From DTU064 sp045588245 (GTDB lineage: Bacteria > Bacillota > Clostridia > Oscillospirales > CAG-272): DNA of 64,000 nt. The position numbers and the translations under genes are program-made. Location of the stretch: the NCBI GenBank assembly GCA_045588245.1, contig JAZNDW010000001.1, positions 124,001 to 188,000 on the forward strand. The letters run 5' to 3'. A model generated the notes under the pieces. It saw only the letters and a program-made list of their open reading frames with translations. It had not been told where the DNA came from and did no database searches. Positions 24,834-34,579 of this stretch are shown here, one piece after another (positions within the stretch are counted from its first letter, which is position 1; each line of letters starts with the position of its first letter).

Positions 24834-26567
24834 TTAATATGCATTTTCGTTTTCTTCAACGATAATCGTACCGAGTCCTGCATAATTCAAGTCTGCGCCT
24901 GTGATCCAATGCTCCAGAACAGACATGGGGTCGTCGTAGTATGCCGTAGCCGTTGAAACGATCATATCGTACGGTGATATCATCTGTTCGTAATCGAAGA
25001 CACTCTCATCCACGATCTGAACTTTCACGGTAATTCCGATCTCTGCCAGATCCTGCTGTATGGATTGTGATATCAGAATATCTCTTTTGTTCTTTTTCGT
25101 CATATATCGCAGCGTAAAGCGGTGTTCCGGATCAATTACACCATCTTCATCAGCATCAAATCCGAGCTCAAAGAGGATCTTTTTTGCTTCGCGGCGATTT
25201 GCCGACGTCGTTTCATCATAATATCCGAACGTGTTCATATTCAAATATTTATGATATCTATCGTTTTGACGGAATTTTCCTCCGTCTCCGTCGGATATTT
25301 CCGCAGGCAAGATCGACACCGCCGGATCTTCTTTATTTCCGAGCACGTTTGATACGATCGCTTCCCTGTCAATAAACAGAGTGATGGCGCGACGCAAGTC
25401 CGCTGCCTCTTGTGCCGTCAAGCCGCTGTATATATCGCTGTTATAGTCATAGCAAATGAAATATACACTGTTTATATCGTCAACGTGGTAGTCATCGGGA
25501 GTTATTACAGCGTTGCGAACTGCTTCGGGCACCGTGTCTACAAAATCGAGCTCGCCCGATTCATATAAAGCGTACGCAGCATCCGCGTCGGTAGAAAAAC
25601 TTGCTATTATCGTGTTGACACCGACCGATTGATTATCCCAATAACGTGAGTTTTTGGAATATACGCCCTGACCGCTCTCTGTTGTCGTATTGGCAACGAA
25701 GGCACCCGACGTCGGATAATACTGTTGTTTCGTCCATGCGTCAGGATCAAGAATATTGCCGTATGAATCGGCATATCCTTCCGCATATTCAACAGCCGAT
25801 TCTTTTACAGGATAAAGCGCCGGGAATGCGCAAAGCTCGATGAAGTAATCGCACGGAACGGAAAGAGTTACGGTTAAAACTCTGTCTTGCTCGTCAGCCA
25901 TAACGCAAAGCTTGCCTTCTTCGTCGCGAGCTACGACGGATAAAATATGCGAGTACGGGCTGCCCGTTCTGCTGTCAACGATCCTGCGCCAGGCATATAC
26001 GAAGTCCGATGCAGTAAGAGGCGCACCGTTAGACCAGAGCGTGCCGCTTCTGAGTGTGAACGTGTAGGTAAGCCCATCCTCCGATACGGTATACCCTTCC
26101 GCAAGATCGGGGACGACTCCGCCGTCGGCACTGTATTTATAAAGTCCCGAAAAAGTGTTTACCACTATCGTCAGCTCGGAGGATGACTCCGCAAATGCAG
26201 GGTCAACGGATTTCGGACGGTCGACAAAATTCAAACGAATATCACCGTCCTCCGACGTTGCGTGCATGAAATATTTTGCTCCGAAGGGATTGCTGTAAAC
26301 ACCGTTAATTGAAGGCTTGATTAGGTATGCGTCGCGGCAAACGTAAATCGGCGCGATGCATTCCGTTGCCATGAGCATATCCTCCGCCAGATGAAGCAAG
26401 GTTTCGCGGCGAAGCGGATCTGTTTCCGTTTTTGCTTCCGCTATAAGCGCATCATATTTTTCCCATGCAAGCCCGTCGCCGTTATCACTTGTAGAGCAAG
26501 CGGAAAATGACAGTGCCGCCATTACGACTGCGAGCACAAAAGCAGCAATTTTCCTACCTCGGATCAC
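24834..26567 (-). CDS. Peptide/oligopeptide ABC transporter substrate-binding lipoprotein, circularly permuted
   Basis: The 577-residue protein has a lipoprotein signal with the lipidated Cys24 (FSAC) and is an SBP_bac_5 (OppA/DppA) protein. The parts are in an unusual order. Residues 32-104 (YDALIAEAKTETDP, then LIKPSINGVYSNPFGAKYF) are what normally forms the C-terminal end of these proteins. Only at about residue 109 does the usual mature N-terminus begin (LNFVDRPKSVDPAFAES, then GLYKYSADGGVVPDLAEGY). The protein ends at HWITGADLNYAG plus a short tail, exactly where the normal order would continue into YDALI. The GTG start at 26567 is set by GGAGG 9 nt upstream. No permease or ATPase gene is nearby, so it may serve another transporter or act as a sensor. 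Confidence 0.85.
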   Translation of the reverse strand: MIRGRKIAAFVLAVVMAALSFSACSTSDNGDGLAWEKYDALIAEAKTETDPLRRETLLHLAEDMLMATECIAPIYVCRDAYLIKPSINGVYSNPFGAKYFMHATSEDGDIRLNFVDRPKSVDPAFAESSSELTIVVNTFSGLYKYSADGGVVPDLAEGYTVSEDGLTYTFTLRSGTLWSNGAPLTASDFVYAWRRIVDSRTGSPYSHILSVVARDEEGKLCVMADEQDRVLTVTLSVPCDYFIELCAFPALYPVKESAVEYAEGYADSYGNILDPDAWTKQQYYPTSGAFVANTTTESGQGVYSKNSRYWDNQSVGVNTIIASFSTDADAAYALYESGELDFVDTVPEAVRNAVITPDDYHVDDINSVYFICYDYNSDIYSGLTAQEAADLRRAITLFIDREAIVSNVLGNKEDPAVSILPAEISDGDGGKFRQNDRYHKYLNMNTFGYYDETTSANRREAKKILFELGFDADEDGVIDPEHRFTLRYMTKKNKRDILISQSIQQDLAEIGITVKVQIVDESVFDYEQMISPYDMIVSTATAYYDDPMSVLEHWITGADLNYAGLGTIIVEENENAY

Positions 26568-26619
26568 TTTATAACGCCTCCTTCCGCGGACATTGATTTA
26601 TTATAAACCTGTAGATACT

Positions 26620-26647
26620 ATTTTAACACATTTTTCCCACAAGTCAA
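26620..26647 (-). promoter_or_regulatory. Promoter of the substrate-binding lipoprotein gene
   Basis: Minus strand TTGACT (26642-26647), 16-nt spacer, TAAAAT (26620-26625) preceded by TGT (extended -10). It lies about 53 nt before the GTG start. Confidence 0.65.
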
Positions 26648-26770
26648 GTCCATAATCTTTCGTTCAGGACCTAAACCGCTTTGTTTTCATTACGGTAAAA
26701 ACTACTGCTGCCCGTTACTCAGTTTTTGTGTTTTTTCGTTTTTGCTATGTTTTCATATATCTTTTTCGTA

Positions 26771-26799
26771 TTGCTTTTTTCATACGTTCGTGCTAAAAT
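26771..26799 (+). promoter_or_regulatory. Promoter of the small lipoprotein gene
   Basis: TTGCTT (26771-26776), 17-nt spacer, TAAAAT (26794-26799) with TGC before it (extended -10). The start codon at 26841 is 42 nt downstream. Confidence 0.6.
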
Positions 26800-26840
26800 A
26801 TAGTATAAGCACCAATTATCACTATAATCGGGAGTTTGAC

Positions 26841-27260
26841 ATGAAAAAGCTATTAGTATTTGCTATTATCGCTATACTTCTTTTCGCGCTCGTTTCCTGT
26901 GAATATATCTCTGCGCCGATCGAAACTGACACAGACGACAGCGGAGTCGACGGCGGCATCGATTGGATGTACGATATCGAAGCATATCCCACGTACGGCG
27001 TTGACCGCCAGCGTCAGAAGCATTACTATACATACGACATAACAACAGAACAGATCGACGAATATATCGGCGCGCTGTTCACTGCAGGCTATACACTTAC
27101 CGATGCATACGGAACAGCTCAGGGCTCGGGAGTGCGTTATCCCGTCGGTCATTTTCCGGGTGACGAAGCTTATTACGTCTTCACAAAAGACGATCATTCT
27201 ATAATTTTGACTTATATTTATCAGGATAACGATACCTGGATCTCCGAGGTCGATTCATAA
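26841..27260 (+). CDS. Small secreted lipoprotein, unknown function
   Basis: The 139-residue protein has a clean lipoprotein signal: MKKLL, a hydrophobic run and the lipobox LVSC (Cys20). The mature part is acidic then Tyr-rich, with a repeated feel of YxTYG, HYYTYD and AYYVFTKDDHS, and no motif I know. The start is set by GGAG 6 nt before 26841; the upstream in-frame Met at 26742 is unlikely because it lies before the promoter. It is followed by a hairpin. Confidence 0.75.
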   Translation: MKKLLVFAIIAILLFALVSCEYISAPIETDTDDSGVDGGIDWMYDIEAYPTYGVDRQRQKHYYTYDITTEQIDEYIGALFTAGYTLTDAYGTAQGSGVRYPVGHFPGDEAYYVFTKDDHSIILTYIYQDNDTWISEVDS

Positions 27261-27275
27261 CTATAGTCCGTACCA

Positions 27276-27300
27276 ATAGCGCGCCGTAAAGGTGCGCTAT
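27276..27300 (+). terminator. Hairpin after the small lipoprotein, possible terminator
   Basis: 10-bp stem with one G-U pair (27276-27285 with 27291-27300, loop GTAAA), followed by an AT-rich stretch rather than a clean T-run. It separates the lipoprotein from the esterase gene. Confidence 0.55.
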
Positions 27301-27337
27301 ATTATTTATAAAATGATTATTTTCGGAGGTATTTTTC

Positions 27338-28834
27338 ATGTTGAGAGTTGTAAGAACAGAATACGGTCTTGTTCGCGGAGCTTGCGCCGCAGATCCGCGC
27401 ATCACAGCATTTCGCGGTATTCCCTTTGCCGCACCGCCTACAGGAAAGCTTCGTTGGCACGCACCGATACCTCACGAAGGATGGGACGGCGTGCGTGACT
27501 GTCTTGAATTTGCACCGATCTCGATGCAGGGCACGCCCGGTGTTAATCCCAATGACCGCTATTCACGTGAATGGCACGTTGATCCCGAGATACCAATGTC
27601 CGAGGATTGCCTTTATTTGAACGTATGGACGCCTGCCAAAAGCGAAGACGATAAGCTGCCCGTTTACGTCTGGTACTTCGGCGGCGGACTTCAGTGCGGA
27701 TACACGTCCGAGATGGAATTTGACGGCGAGCGCATCGCACGCCGCGGCATCGTCGTTGTAACTGTAAACTACCGCGTCAACGCGTTCGGTTTTCTCGCTC
27801 ATCCGGAGCTTACGCGCGTAGCTCCCGAAGCACCGGCCAACTTCGGTCACCTCGATCAGCGTGAGGGGCTTTTGTGGACGTACCGAAACATCAAAGCTTT
27901 CGGCGGCGATCCCGACAACATCACGATCGGCGGTCAGTCTGCAGGCGGCATGAGCGTTATGGCACAGCTTAATTTCCCGGGTAATGCGCCCTACATCAAA
28001 CGTGCTATCGTACAGAGCGGTATTTTCCTCTCCCCGATCGGCCGTCAAGGCTTACGCACCTCCGCACTTGCCGATGCAGAGGCGGCAGGCGAGCGTTTCT
28101 TCGATTATCTCGGCGTGAAAACGCTTGAGGAAGCACGCGCAATTCCCGAACGCGAGCTGATGGACAACATAAACCGTTATCGCGGACATTTCGGCACGGT
28201 CGCAGACGGCGTCTTCCAGTCGGATTCTTATTGGGCAAATATCGAACGCGGAGAGATACTCGACGTACCGATGATGGTTGGACATACGAATAATGAGTTT
28301 TCATCATCAATTCGTGTAAACAGTATCAACGAGCTTTTCGATTTTGCTCGCGAGCATTACGGTGACGACGCAGACGAGCTTATTTCGCTGCTTAAAATAA
28401 CGGACGGTGACAATATCGCTGAGAAAACGAATGTCGGCATGATCGAATTTGCGTTCCGTCACATGAACCGCAAGCTTCGCGCCGCAGGATTCTCCTCGCC
28501 GCATTATTATTACGATTTCGGCGCGGAGATCCCCGGATTTGATGATCCCGGCGCGTTCCATTCCATTGATATCTGGTTCTTCTTTGAAACGCTTGCAAAG
28601 TGCTGGCGTCCGTTCAAGGGGCATCACTACGATCTGGCACGTCAGATGTGCAACTATTGGTGTAATTTCATCAGCAACGGCGATCCGAACGGGCTCGACG
28701 CTGACGGACGGCCACAAGAGGCATGGATGCCTTTCACCGAAGAAAACGATGCATGTATGGAGTTTTACACCTCACCGAAGCTGACGGAGCGCCGTCCCGA
28801 CGCACTGATGCAATTTTTGCTCGAACATAAGTAA
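27338..28834 (+). CDS. Type-B carboxylesterase (para-nitrobenzyl esterase family)
   Basis: Alpha/beta-hydrolase of 498 residues with the family layout: early GLVRGACAADPRITAFRGIPFAAPP, the SEDCLYLNVWTP motif, the oxyanion loop YFGGGLQCGY (Gly115-117) and the nucleophile elbow GGQSAGG (Ser201). The catalytic His is probably His408 in DPGAFHSIDIWF. No signal peptide is seen, so the enzyme is cytoplasmic. Substrates of this family are varied esters and cannot be predicted. GGAGG is placed well before the ATG and a terminator follows; it appears monocistronic. Confidence 0.9.
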   Translation: MLRVVRTEYGLVRGACAADPRITAFRGIPFAAPPTGKLRWHAPIPHEGWDGVRDCLEFAPISMQGTPGVNPNDRYSREWHVDPEIPMSEDCLYLNVWTPAKSEDDKLPVYVWYFGGGLQCGYTSEMEFDGERIARRGIVVVTVNYRVNAFGFLAHPELTRVAPEAPANFGHLDQREGLLWTYRNIKAFGGDPDNITIGGQSAGGMSVMAQLNFPGNAPYIKRAIVQSGIFLSPIGRQGLRTSALADAEAAGERFFDYLGVKTLEEARAIPERELMDNINRYRGHFGTVADGVFQSDSYWANIERGEILDVPMMVGHTNNEFSSSIRVNSINELFDFAREHYGDDADELISLLKITDGDNIAEKTNVGMIEFAFRHMNRKLRAAGFSSPHYYYDFGAEIPGFDDPGAFHSIDIWFFFETLAKCWRPFKGHHYDLARQMCNYWCNFISNGDPNGLDADGRPQEAWMPFTEENDACMEFYTSPKLTERRPDALMQFLLEHK

Positions 28835-28842
28835 TCAATAAG

Positions 28843-28870
28843 AAAACAGACCGCTACGGCGGTCTGTTTT
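28843..28870. terminator. Bidirectional terminator between the esterase and polC
   Basis: Perfect 12-bp stem (28843-28854 with 28859-28870, loop TACG) whose ends are A-rich and T-rich, so it works in both directions for the two converging genes. Confidence 0.92.
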
Positions 28871-28914
28871 CGTTTTATTCATTCCATTTTTTATATGAAA
28901 TTTGTGCATCAGCT

Positions 28915-31900
28915 TCAAAACATTGAAAGCTGATTCGACTCGTCAATGCCGTCAAGCACTCCGTTGGCGCGGAGCGTTTCGATCACGGCTTTGGTCACGC
29001 CAGAACGCTGACGAAGCTCCTCGATCGAGAATATCTCGTCGCCAAAGCTGTCACGTGCCGCGGCGAGCTTTTCGGCGGCACCGCCGCCGAGTCCCGACAG
29101 ACACATGAACGGCAGCCGTATCTTTCCGTTCTCGGGCAAAAACGCCGTCGCATCCGATTTATACATATTAACGGGCAAAAATTTCAGTCCGCGCATATAG
29201 TATTCGTTCACGATCTGCATCGCAGCAAGCTGCGTTGCTTCCTTTTGTGACGCTCCCGTTCCCTTTGCGGAATATTCTTTGATAAGATCACGGACAGCGG
29301 CAGGCCCCGCAAGCACGATCTCACCGTCGAATCCGTCGGGTGCCGCCGTGAAGTACGCGGCGTAAAATTCAACTGGATAATTGATCTTATACCACCCAAG
29401 ACGTATCGCGGACATAACGTATGCCGCGGCGTGCGCCTTCGGGAACATATATTTGATTCGCTTACACGATTCGATGTACCATTCAGGCACGCCGACGGCG
29501 AGCATCGCCTCCTCGTATTCAGGAGAAACTCCCTTGCCCTTACGTACCTTTTCCATGATCTGGAACGACATTGATGAGTCAAGTCCGTAACGGATCAGGC
29601 GAAGCATGATATCGTCGCGGCATCCGATAACAGATGAAATATCGCACGTTCCCTCTTTGATAAGCTCCTGAGCGTTGCCGAGCCATACGTTCGTTCCGTG
29701 GGAAAGCCCCGATATCTGCAGTAGATCACCGAAGTTTTTGGGCTTACAGTCAACGAGCATCTGCATAACGAAGCGTGTACCGAATTCGGGAAGTCCGTAC
29801 GTGCCGGGTTCGTCCTCTTCTTTATTTATTCCAAGAGGTTTACACGAGCCAAACAGCTTATATACGGCAGGATCATTCATCGGCACATCCATAACGCTTG
29901 TACCTGTGTAGCGTTCGAGCATTTTATATTTTGTCGGAATATCGTGTCCGAGCTCGTCGAGCTTCAGTATCGTGTCGTGCAAATACGAGAACGCGAAGTG
30001 CGTTGTGATGATGTTGGAATCGGGGTCATCGGCAGGATGCTGAACGGGCGTAAAGTCGTATACCTCATATTCACTCGGAACAACGATGATGCCGCCCGGA
30101 TGCTGTCCCGTCGAGCGCTTAACGCCCGTACAGCGGACGCAGTAGCGGCCGATGTCGGCGCGTGTCAGCACCTTTCCTTTGTCTTCAAGATACTTCATTA
30201 CAAATCCGTACGCCGTTTTCGAGGCGATCGTGCCGAGTGTTCCTGCGCGGAAGACGTTTTCAGCGCCGAAAAGTTCTTCGGTGTACTTATGTACCTTGCC
30301 TTGAATGTCACCTGAAAAGTTAAGGTCAATATCAGGAGATTTGTCGCCGTAGAAGCCGAGGAATGTTTCAAACGGGATATCGTGTCCGTCAACAATCATC
30401 TTCTTGTGGCAGTTCGGACAGTCCTTGTCCTCCATATCGAATCCGGAGTTGAATTCGTCCTTGTGGAACTCGCTGTATCGACAGATCGGACAGCGGTAGT
30501 GCGGCGGAAGAGGATTGACCTCGGAAATGCCGGCAAACGACGCAACGATGGACGATCCGACAGAACCGCGCGAGCCGACAAGATAGCCTTGACTTTCCGA
30601 ATACGAAACGAGCTTCTGCGCGATGATGTAAAGAACGGCATAGCCGTTTTTGATGATTGACGTAAGCTCGCGTTCAAGACGCGCCGTTACGACGTCAGGC
30701 ACCTTGCCCTCGTAGCAGTACCAATCGTTTGCGCGCTTATAGCAGAGCTCGCGGAGCTCTTCGTCCGCACCCTCGATGTTTGGCGTATACGTTCCCTTCG
30801 GGATCGGACGAACCTCCCCGATCATATCCGCGATCTTGTTTGTGTTGGTAACGACGACCTCGTATGCTTTTTCCTCGCCGAGATATGCAAATTCTTCAAG
30901 CATTTCCTCCGTTGTACGGAAGTAAAGCTTCGTTTCTCTGTCCGCGTCGGAAAACTTCATTCCCTTTTGCAATATCTGACGGTATATCTCGTCCTCGGGG
31001 TCCATGAAGTGTGCGTCGCACGTTGCAACGACGGGTTTGCCGAGCTTTTCGCCAAGTGCGACGATTTTGCGGTTATTTTCGCGAAGCTCCTCGATGCCGC
31101 TGACTTTGTTATCGTCGAGCATAAATGCATTATTTGAAAGCGGCTGGATCTCAAAGTAATCGTAGAAGTTTGCTATTCGTTCAATCTCAGCTTCGGGCTT
31201 TGAATCAAGGATCGCACGATAAAGCTCGCCTGCCTCGCAGGCAGAGCCGATTATGAGTCCGTCGCGATGCTCCTCGAGCAGCGTTTTCGGTATACGCGGA
31301 TTGCGTTTATAATAGCTTAAGTAGCTTTTTGAAATAAGCTTATAAAGGTTTTTAAGTCCCGTTTGATTCTTAACGAGGATTATCTGATGATACGTCGGCA
31401 GACGCAGAGGATCTGCGTGCTCGCTCATCATCTTTTCCATTTCGGGAATGTCGGTGATGCCCTCGTTTGAGATACGCTCCGCCATTTTGAGGAAAATGAG
31501 AGCACAGACTTTTGCGTCCTCAAACGCGCGGTGATGCTCAAAATCACCGACACCGTAGAAGTCGGCAACGGTGTCGAGCGTGTGGCGCGACAGCTCCGAG
31601 TTAATATAGCGTGACATCGCAAGCGTGTCGATATATGCGTTATCGAAGCGAAGATGCAGACGCGAAGCAGCGGCACGGATGAATCCCGTGTCGAAGTTGG
31701 CGTTGTGCGCGATGAGCGGACGGTTACCGCAAAACTGCAGGAATTTCGGCAAAACTTCGTCTATTTTCGGTGCGTCCTTTACGGTTTCATCGGAAATGCC
31801 TGTCAGCTTCGTTATATTTTCGGGGATGTGACGGCCGGGATTACAGTACGCGGAAAAGGTGTCCTTCACCTCGCCGCCCGACAATAAAACGGCACCGATC

Positions 31901-33399
31901 TCCGTGATCTCATCTCCGCTTGTGGAAAGTCCCGTCGTTTCGATATCGAAAACGACAAATTCGTCGTTGAAATTTAGCTTACATTCACCGTATACGGCAC
32001 GTGCTTCATCGTCAACAAAGTACGCCTCCATACCGTATATGACCTTCATGCCCGATTTATCAGCTTCAAGCATCGCATCAGGGAACGCCTGCACGTTGCC
32101 GTGGTCCGTTATTGCAACGGCAGAATGACCCCAATATTGAGCGCGGCGAAGCGCCTCCTCAGGAACAATGAGTCCGTCCATCTGCGACATTGTCGTATGC
32201 AGATGAAGCTCAACACGCTTTTCCGGCGCGTTGTCACGGCGAATAATCCGCGAAACGGTAGCTATCGACGCCGGACGCATCGAATATTCGATGTCGGGCA
32301 TCGAGTCTTTTTTCTCTTCTCCTTCGGGCTCGGACACCTGAGCGGACATTTCACGGCGACGCCGAGCGAATGCATTCATATCTTCTGCGACGACTTTACC
32401 CTCCGCAACGATACAAACCCCGACCTTCAACGCTTTCAGGAGTGCTTCGCCCTCCTCTTTCGGCTTTGTCGTTTTCAGATACGTTGACAGCTTGTTATCC
32501 GTGATGCCGACTGTGATGTTCAGTTTATCGTAGGTTTTCGTTTCCTTTGATGAAACTTCAAATACCTGTCCTGCTATTGTGAGCTTATTCTTCTCGGCAG
32601 ACATCGCTGACAGCGGCCTTGCCGATGAAACGTTGATCTCTTTTCCTAAAACGACCTTCGGTGACGCAACGTCAAGCGTAAGTCCGCCGACAACGAGCGT
32701 CTGCGTTTCCGCGTCGTATTCAGACGTGTCGACACCGCCAAGCAGCGGTGTTTCGTATATCTCGGCAAGCTCCTCCGTCTGACGAAGCAAGTTTTCACGG
32801 TATTCTCTTTCTTTTTCCTCGTTATATTCGATAGAAGCTTTCAGCTGACGCTCAAGAAATGATTCTTTTTCTCGTTGACGGCGCTCAGTGACGGCAAGAT
32901 AGTCTGCACGTTGCGCGATTCTGACAGATACGTCAAGCGAAAATTCGCTCTTTATGATCTTTTCAACGATGTCCGCGGTCTTCGCCTCAGTAAGCATATC
33001 AAGTCCGCCACGGCAGAAAGGAATATCAATGAGAAGCGTTCCGTTTTCATTGTACCTCGCGGTATAGTCCTCAAAAAAACCGTACGCGACAGCGCCTACG
33101 TTGACAGCCTCCCGGAATATCTCGGGCAGGTACGAAAGTTCAAAACAGTCCGACGGATACTGTGGCATTATCTTCATTACAGAAAGCTCGTATGCTTCCT
33201 TAATGGCGCGCTCGATACGGTAGATCGCATCTTTTTCGACAAGCTCGGGAAAGAATATGCGTGCTTCAAGTATACGTTCTTCTTTGTTCGTCTTCAGTTT
33301 ATAGTCAAGCGCGGAGGAGAGTATTCGTTTGTCCTCCCCTTCGGGAGCATAGCGCGGGAACATCTCGAGCAGTGTCCGTTTTTCGCGTCCGTTTTCCAT
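28915..33399 (-). CDS. polC: DNA polymerase III PolC, Gram-positive replicative polymerase
   Basis: Replicative polymerase of 1494 residues, close to the family's 1430-1470. An N-terminal domain (1-250) and OB domain (about 250-390) are followed by a PHP domain whose HLHTTMS motif holds His399 and His401. A DEDDh 3'-5' exonuclease is inserted in the PHP domain (FDIETTG, Asp485/Glu487; NANFD, Asp570; HHRAFEDAK, His623/Asp628), so proofreading should be active. Then come a zinc-ribbon (CPICRY and CPNCHKK, about 930-970) and the catalytic DIDLNFSGD with the palm Asp pair. It ends an essential gene cluster, 38 nt after ispG, and is closed by a bidirectional terminator. Confidence 0.97.
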   Translation of the reverse strand: MENGREKRTLLEMFPRYAPEGEDKRILSSALDYKLKTNKEERILEARIFFPELVEKDAIYRIERAIKEAYELSVMKIMPQYPSDCFELSYLPEIFREAVNVGAVAYGFFEDYTARYNENGTLLIDIPFCRGGLDMLTEAKTADIVEKIIKSEFSLDVSVRIAQRADYLAVTERRQREKESFLERQLKASIEYNEEKEREYRENLLRQTEELAEIYETPLLGGVDTSEYDAETQTLVVGGLTLDVASPKVVLGKEINVSSARPLSAMSAEKNKLTIAGQVFEVSSKETKTYDKLNITVGITDNKLSTYLKTTKPKEEGEALLKALKVGVCIVAEGKVVAEDMNAFARRRREMSAQVSEPEGEEKKDSMPDIEYSMRPASIATVSRIIRRDNAPEKRVELHLHTTMSQMDGLIVPEEALRRAQYWGHSAVAITDHGNVQAFPDAMLEADKSGMKVIYGMEAYFVDDEARAVYGECKLNFNDEFVVFDIETTGLSTSGDEITEIGAVLLSGGEVKDTFSAYCNPGRHIPENITKLTGISDETVKDAPKIDEVLPKFLQFCGNRPLIAHNANFDTGFIRAAASRLHLRFDNAYIDTLAMSRYINSELSRHTLDTVADFYGVGDFEHHRAFEDAKVCALIFLKMAERISNEGITDIPEMEKMMSEHADPLRLPTYHQIILVKNQTGLKNLYKLISKSYLSYYKRNPRIPKTLLEEHRDGLIIGSACEAGELYRAILDSKPEAEIERIANFYDYFEIQPLSNNAFMLDDNKVSGIEELRENNRKIVALGEKLGKPVVATCDAHFMDPEDEIYRQILQKGMKFSDADRETKLYFRTTEEMLEEFAYLGEEKAYEVVVTNTNKIADMIGEVRPIPKGTYTPNIEGADEELRELCYKRANDWYCYEGKVPDVVTARLERELTSIIKNGYAVLYIIAQKLVSYSESQGYLVGSRGSVGSSIVASFAGISEVNPLPPHYRCPICRYSEFHKDEFNSGFDMEDKDCPNCHKKMIVDGHDIPFETFLGFYGDKSPDIDLNFSGDIQGKVHKYTEELFGAENVFRAGTLGTIASKTAYGFVMKYLEDKGKVLTRADIGRYCVRCTGVKRSTGQHPGGIIVVPSEYEVYDFTPVQHPADDPDSNIITTHFAFSYLHDTILKLDELGHDIPTKYKMLERYTGTSVMDVPMNDPAVYKLFGSCKPLGINKEEDEPGTYGLPEFGTRFVMQMLVDCKPKNFGDLLQISGLSHGTNVWLGNAQELIKEGTCDISSVIGCRDDIMLRLIRYGLDSSMSFQIMEKVRKGKGVSPEYEEAMLAVGVPEWYIESCKRIKYMFPKAHAAAYVMSAIRLGWYKINYPVEFYAAYFTAAPDGFDGEIVLAGPAAVRDLIKEYSAKGTGASQKEATQLAAMQIVNEYYMRGLKFLPVNMYKSDATAFLPENGKIRLPFMCLSGLGGGAAEKLAAARDSFGDEIFSIEELRQRSGVTKAVIETLRANGVLDGIDESNQLSMF

Positions 33400-33437
33400 T
33401 TTTATCTATCCTTAATTTATTTTCGCTTTGTTATTCG

Positions 33438-34520
33438 TTATTCCGCATATATGATCCGCTCGATCTCCGACATCAGCACTTTCGTTGCGTCGGCTTCGGC
33501 GATCTTTTTTATTATCTCACCGTGACGGAAAAGGACGGCTCCGCCGTCCCCGCCGGCAATACCGACGTCGGCTTCCTTTGCCTCGCCGGGGCCGTTGACA
33601 ACACAGCCCATAACGGCAACCTTGATGCGTTTGCCCTTTGTATCGATTGCACGAAGCTTCGGCTCAAGCTCGTCAAGAATGTCGAAAAGCTTGATTCTCG
33701 TGCGTCCGCAGGTAGGACATGACACAAGCTCGATTCCCGACTCTGCGTAGCCGCAAGCTGCAAGAATGTCGCGGCCTGCCATAACTTCGTCTACAGTCGG
33801 CGCAGACAGCGTTACGCGAAGCGTATCGCCGATCCCGTCGGCAAGAAGTGCTCCGATTCCGACAGCATTTTTGATCGTTCCCATGCGAGCCGTTCCCGCC
33901 TCGGTAACACCGAGATGAAGCGGACAATCACATCCCGCCGCGATAAGGCGGTTAGCCTCGATCATCGTTTTTACGTTTGATGACTTGACGGAAACGACGA
34001 TATCGTGATAGCCGTGACTGTCGAGCGTATGTACGTACTGCAGAGCACTTTCAGCGAGTGCCTCGGGGGTGGCGCCGCCGTATTTTTCAACGAATCTGCG
34101 CTCCGCCGAGCCGCCGTTCACACCGACTCTCATGGCAACACCGTTCGCTTTGCAAACGTCAGCAACCGTAAGAAGCTTGTCCACACCGCCAAGATTGCCT
34201 GGATTGACTCTGACTTTATCCGCACCCGCTTTCGCCGCGGCTATGGCAAGCTTATAGTCAAAATGTATATCTGCTACAAGCGGTACTGTGATTCCTTTTG
34301 ATTTTAGATATTCAAAAATGTTGGCGCAGGACATTTCGGGTACTGCAATCCTGACGATATCGCATCCCGCCTTCTGAAGCTCCAGCGTTTCAGCAAAAAC
34401 TGCGTCAAAATCACGGCTGTCCTTGCTTGACATAGACTGCACGCTTACAGGCGCGCCGCCTCCGATAGTGATAGCTCCGACTTTGACCGAACGGGTGATT
34501 CTTCTTTTGATTTTTTCCAT
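33438..34520 (-). CDS. ispG: (E)-4-hydroxy-3-methylbut-2-enyl-diphosphate synthase
   Basis: 4Fe-4S enzyme of the MEP isoprenoid pathway, about 360 residues. The TIM-barrel half starts RRITRSVKVGAITIGGGAPVSVQSM and contains VRINPGNLG-like KVRVNPGNLG; the C-terminal cluster-binding half has CPTCGRT and CVVNGPGEAKEADVGIAGG, giving three Cys ligands plus Glu. It makes HMBPP from MEcPP using ferredoxin or flavodoxin electrons. The start at 34520 is set by GAGG 6 nt upstream; eight further in-frame codons upstream lie in a GC hairpin. It sits between rseP and polC, and dxr lies in the same cluster. Confidence 0.95.
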   Translation of the reverse strand: MEKIKRRITRSVKVGAITIGGGAPVSVQSMSSKDSRDFDAVFAETLELQKAGCDIVRIAVPEMSCANIFEYLKSKGITVPLVADIHFDYKLAIAAAKAGADKVRVNPGNLGGVDKLLTVADVCKANGVAMRVGVNGGSAERRFVEKYGGATPEALAESALQYVHTLDSHGYHDIVVSVKSSNVKTMIEANRLIAAGCDCPLHLGVTEAGTARMGTIKNAVGIGALLADGIGDTLRVTLSAPTVDEVMAGRDILAACGYAESGIELVSCPTCGRTRIKLFDILDELEPKLRAIDTKGKRIKVAVMGCVVNGPGEAKEADVGIAGGDGGAVLFRHGEIIKKIAEADATKVLMSEIERIIYAE

Positions 34521-34535
34521 ACTGTCCCTCGCTTG

Positions 34536-34550
34536 CCGCCGCAACGGCGG
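34536..34550 (-). promoter_or_regulatory. Mini-hairpin before the ispG ribosome binding site
   Basis: CCGCCG and CGGCGG arms with loop CAA lie 12 nt before GAGG of ispG. It belongs to the same class of small GC hairpins found before divIC, hemZ, dtd and cdsA, but the open frame through it is in phase with ispG rather than a separate micro-ORF. Confidence 0.4.
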
Positions 34551-34579
34551 TCTTTTGATATTTATTGTCCGAATAAGTG

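Noticed and set aside
24834..26567. Permuted lipoprotein explained as a frameshifted or truncated gene
   Set aside because: The frame is open over 577 codons, has a proper signal peptide, promoter and ribosome site, and each fold segment appears once. The bases after the stop do not encode a continuation.
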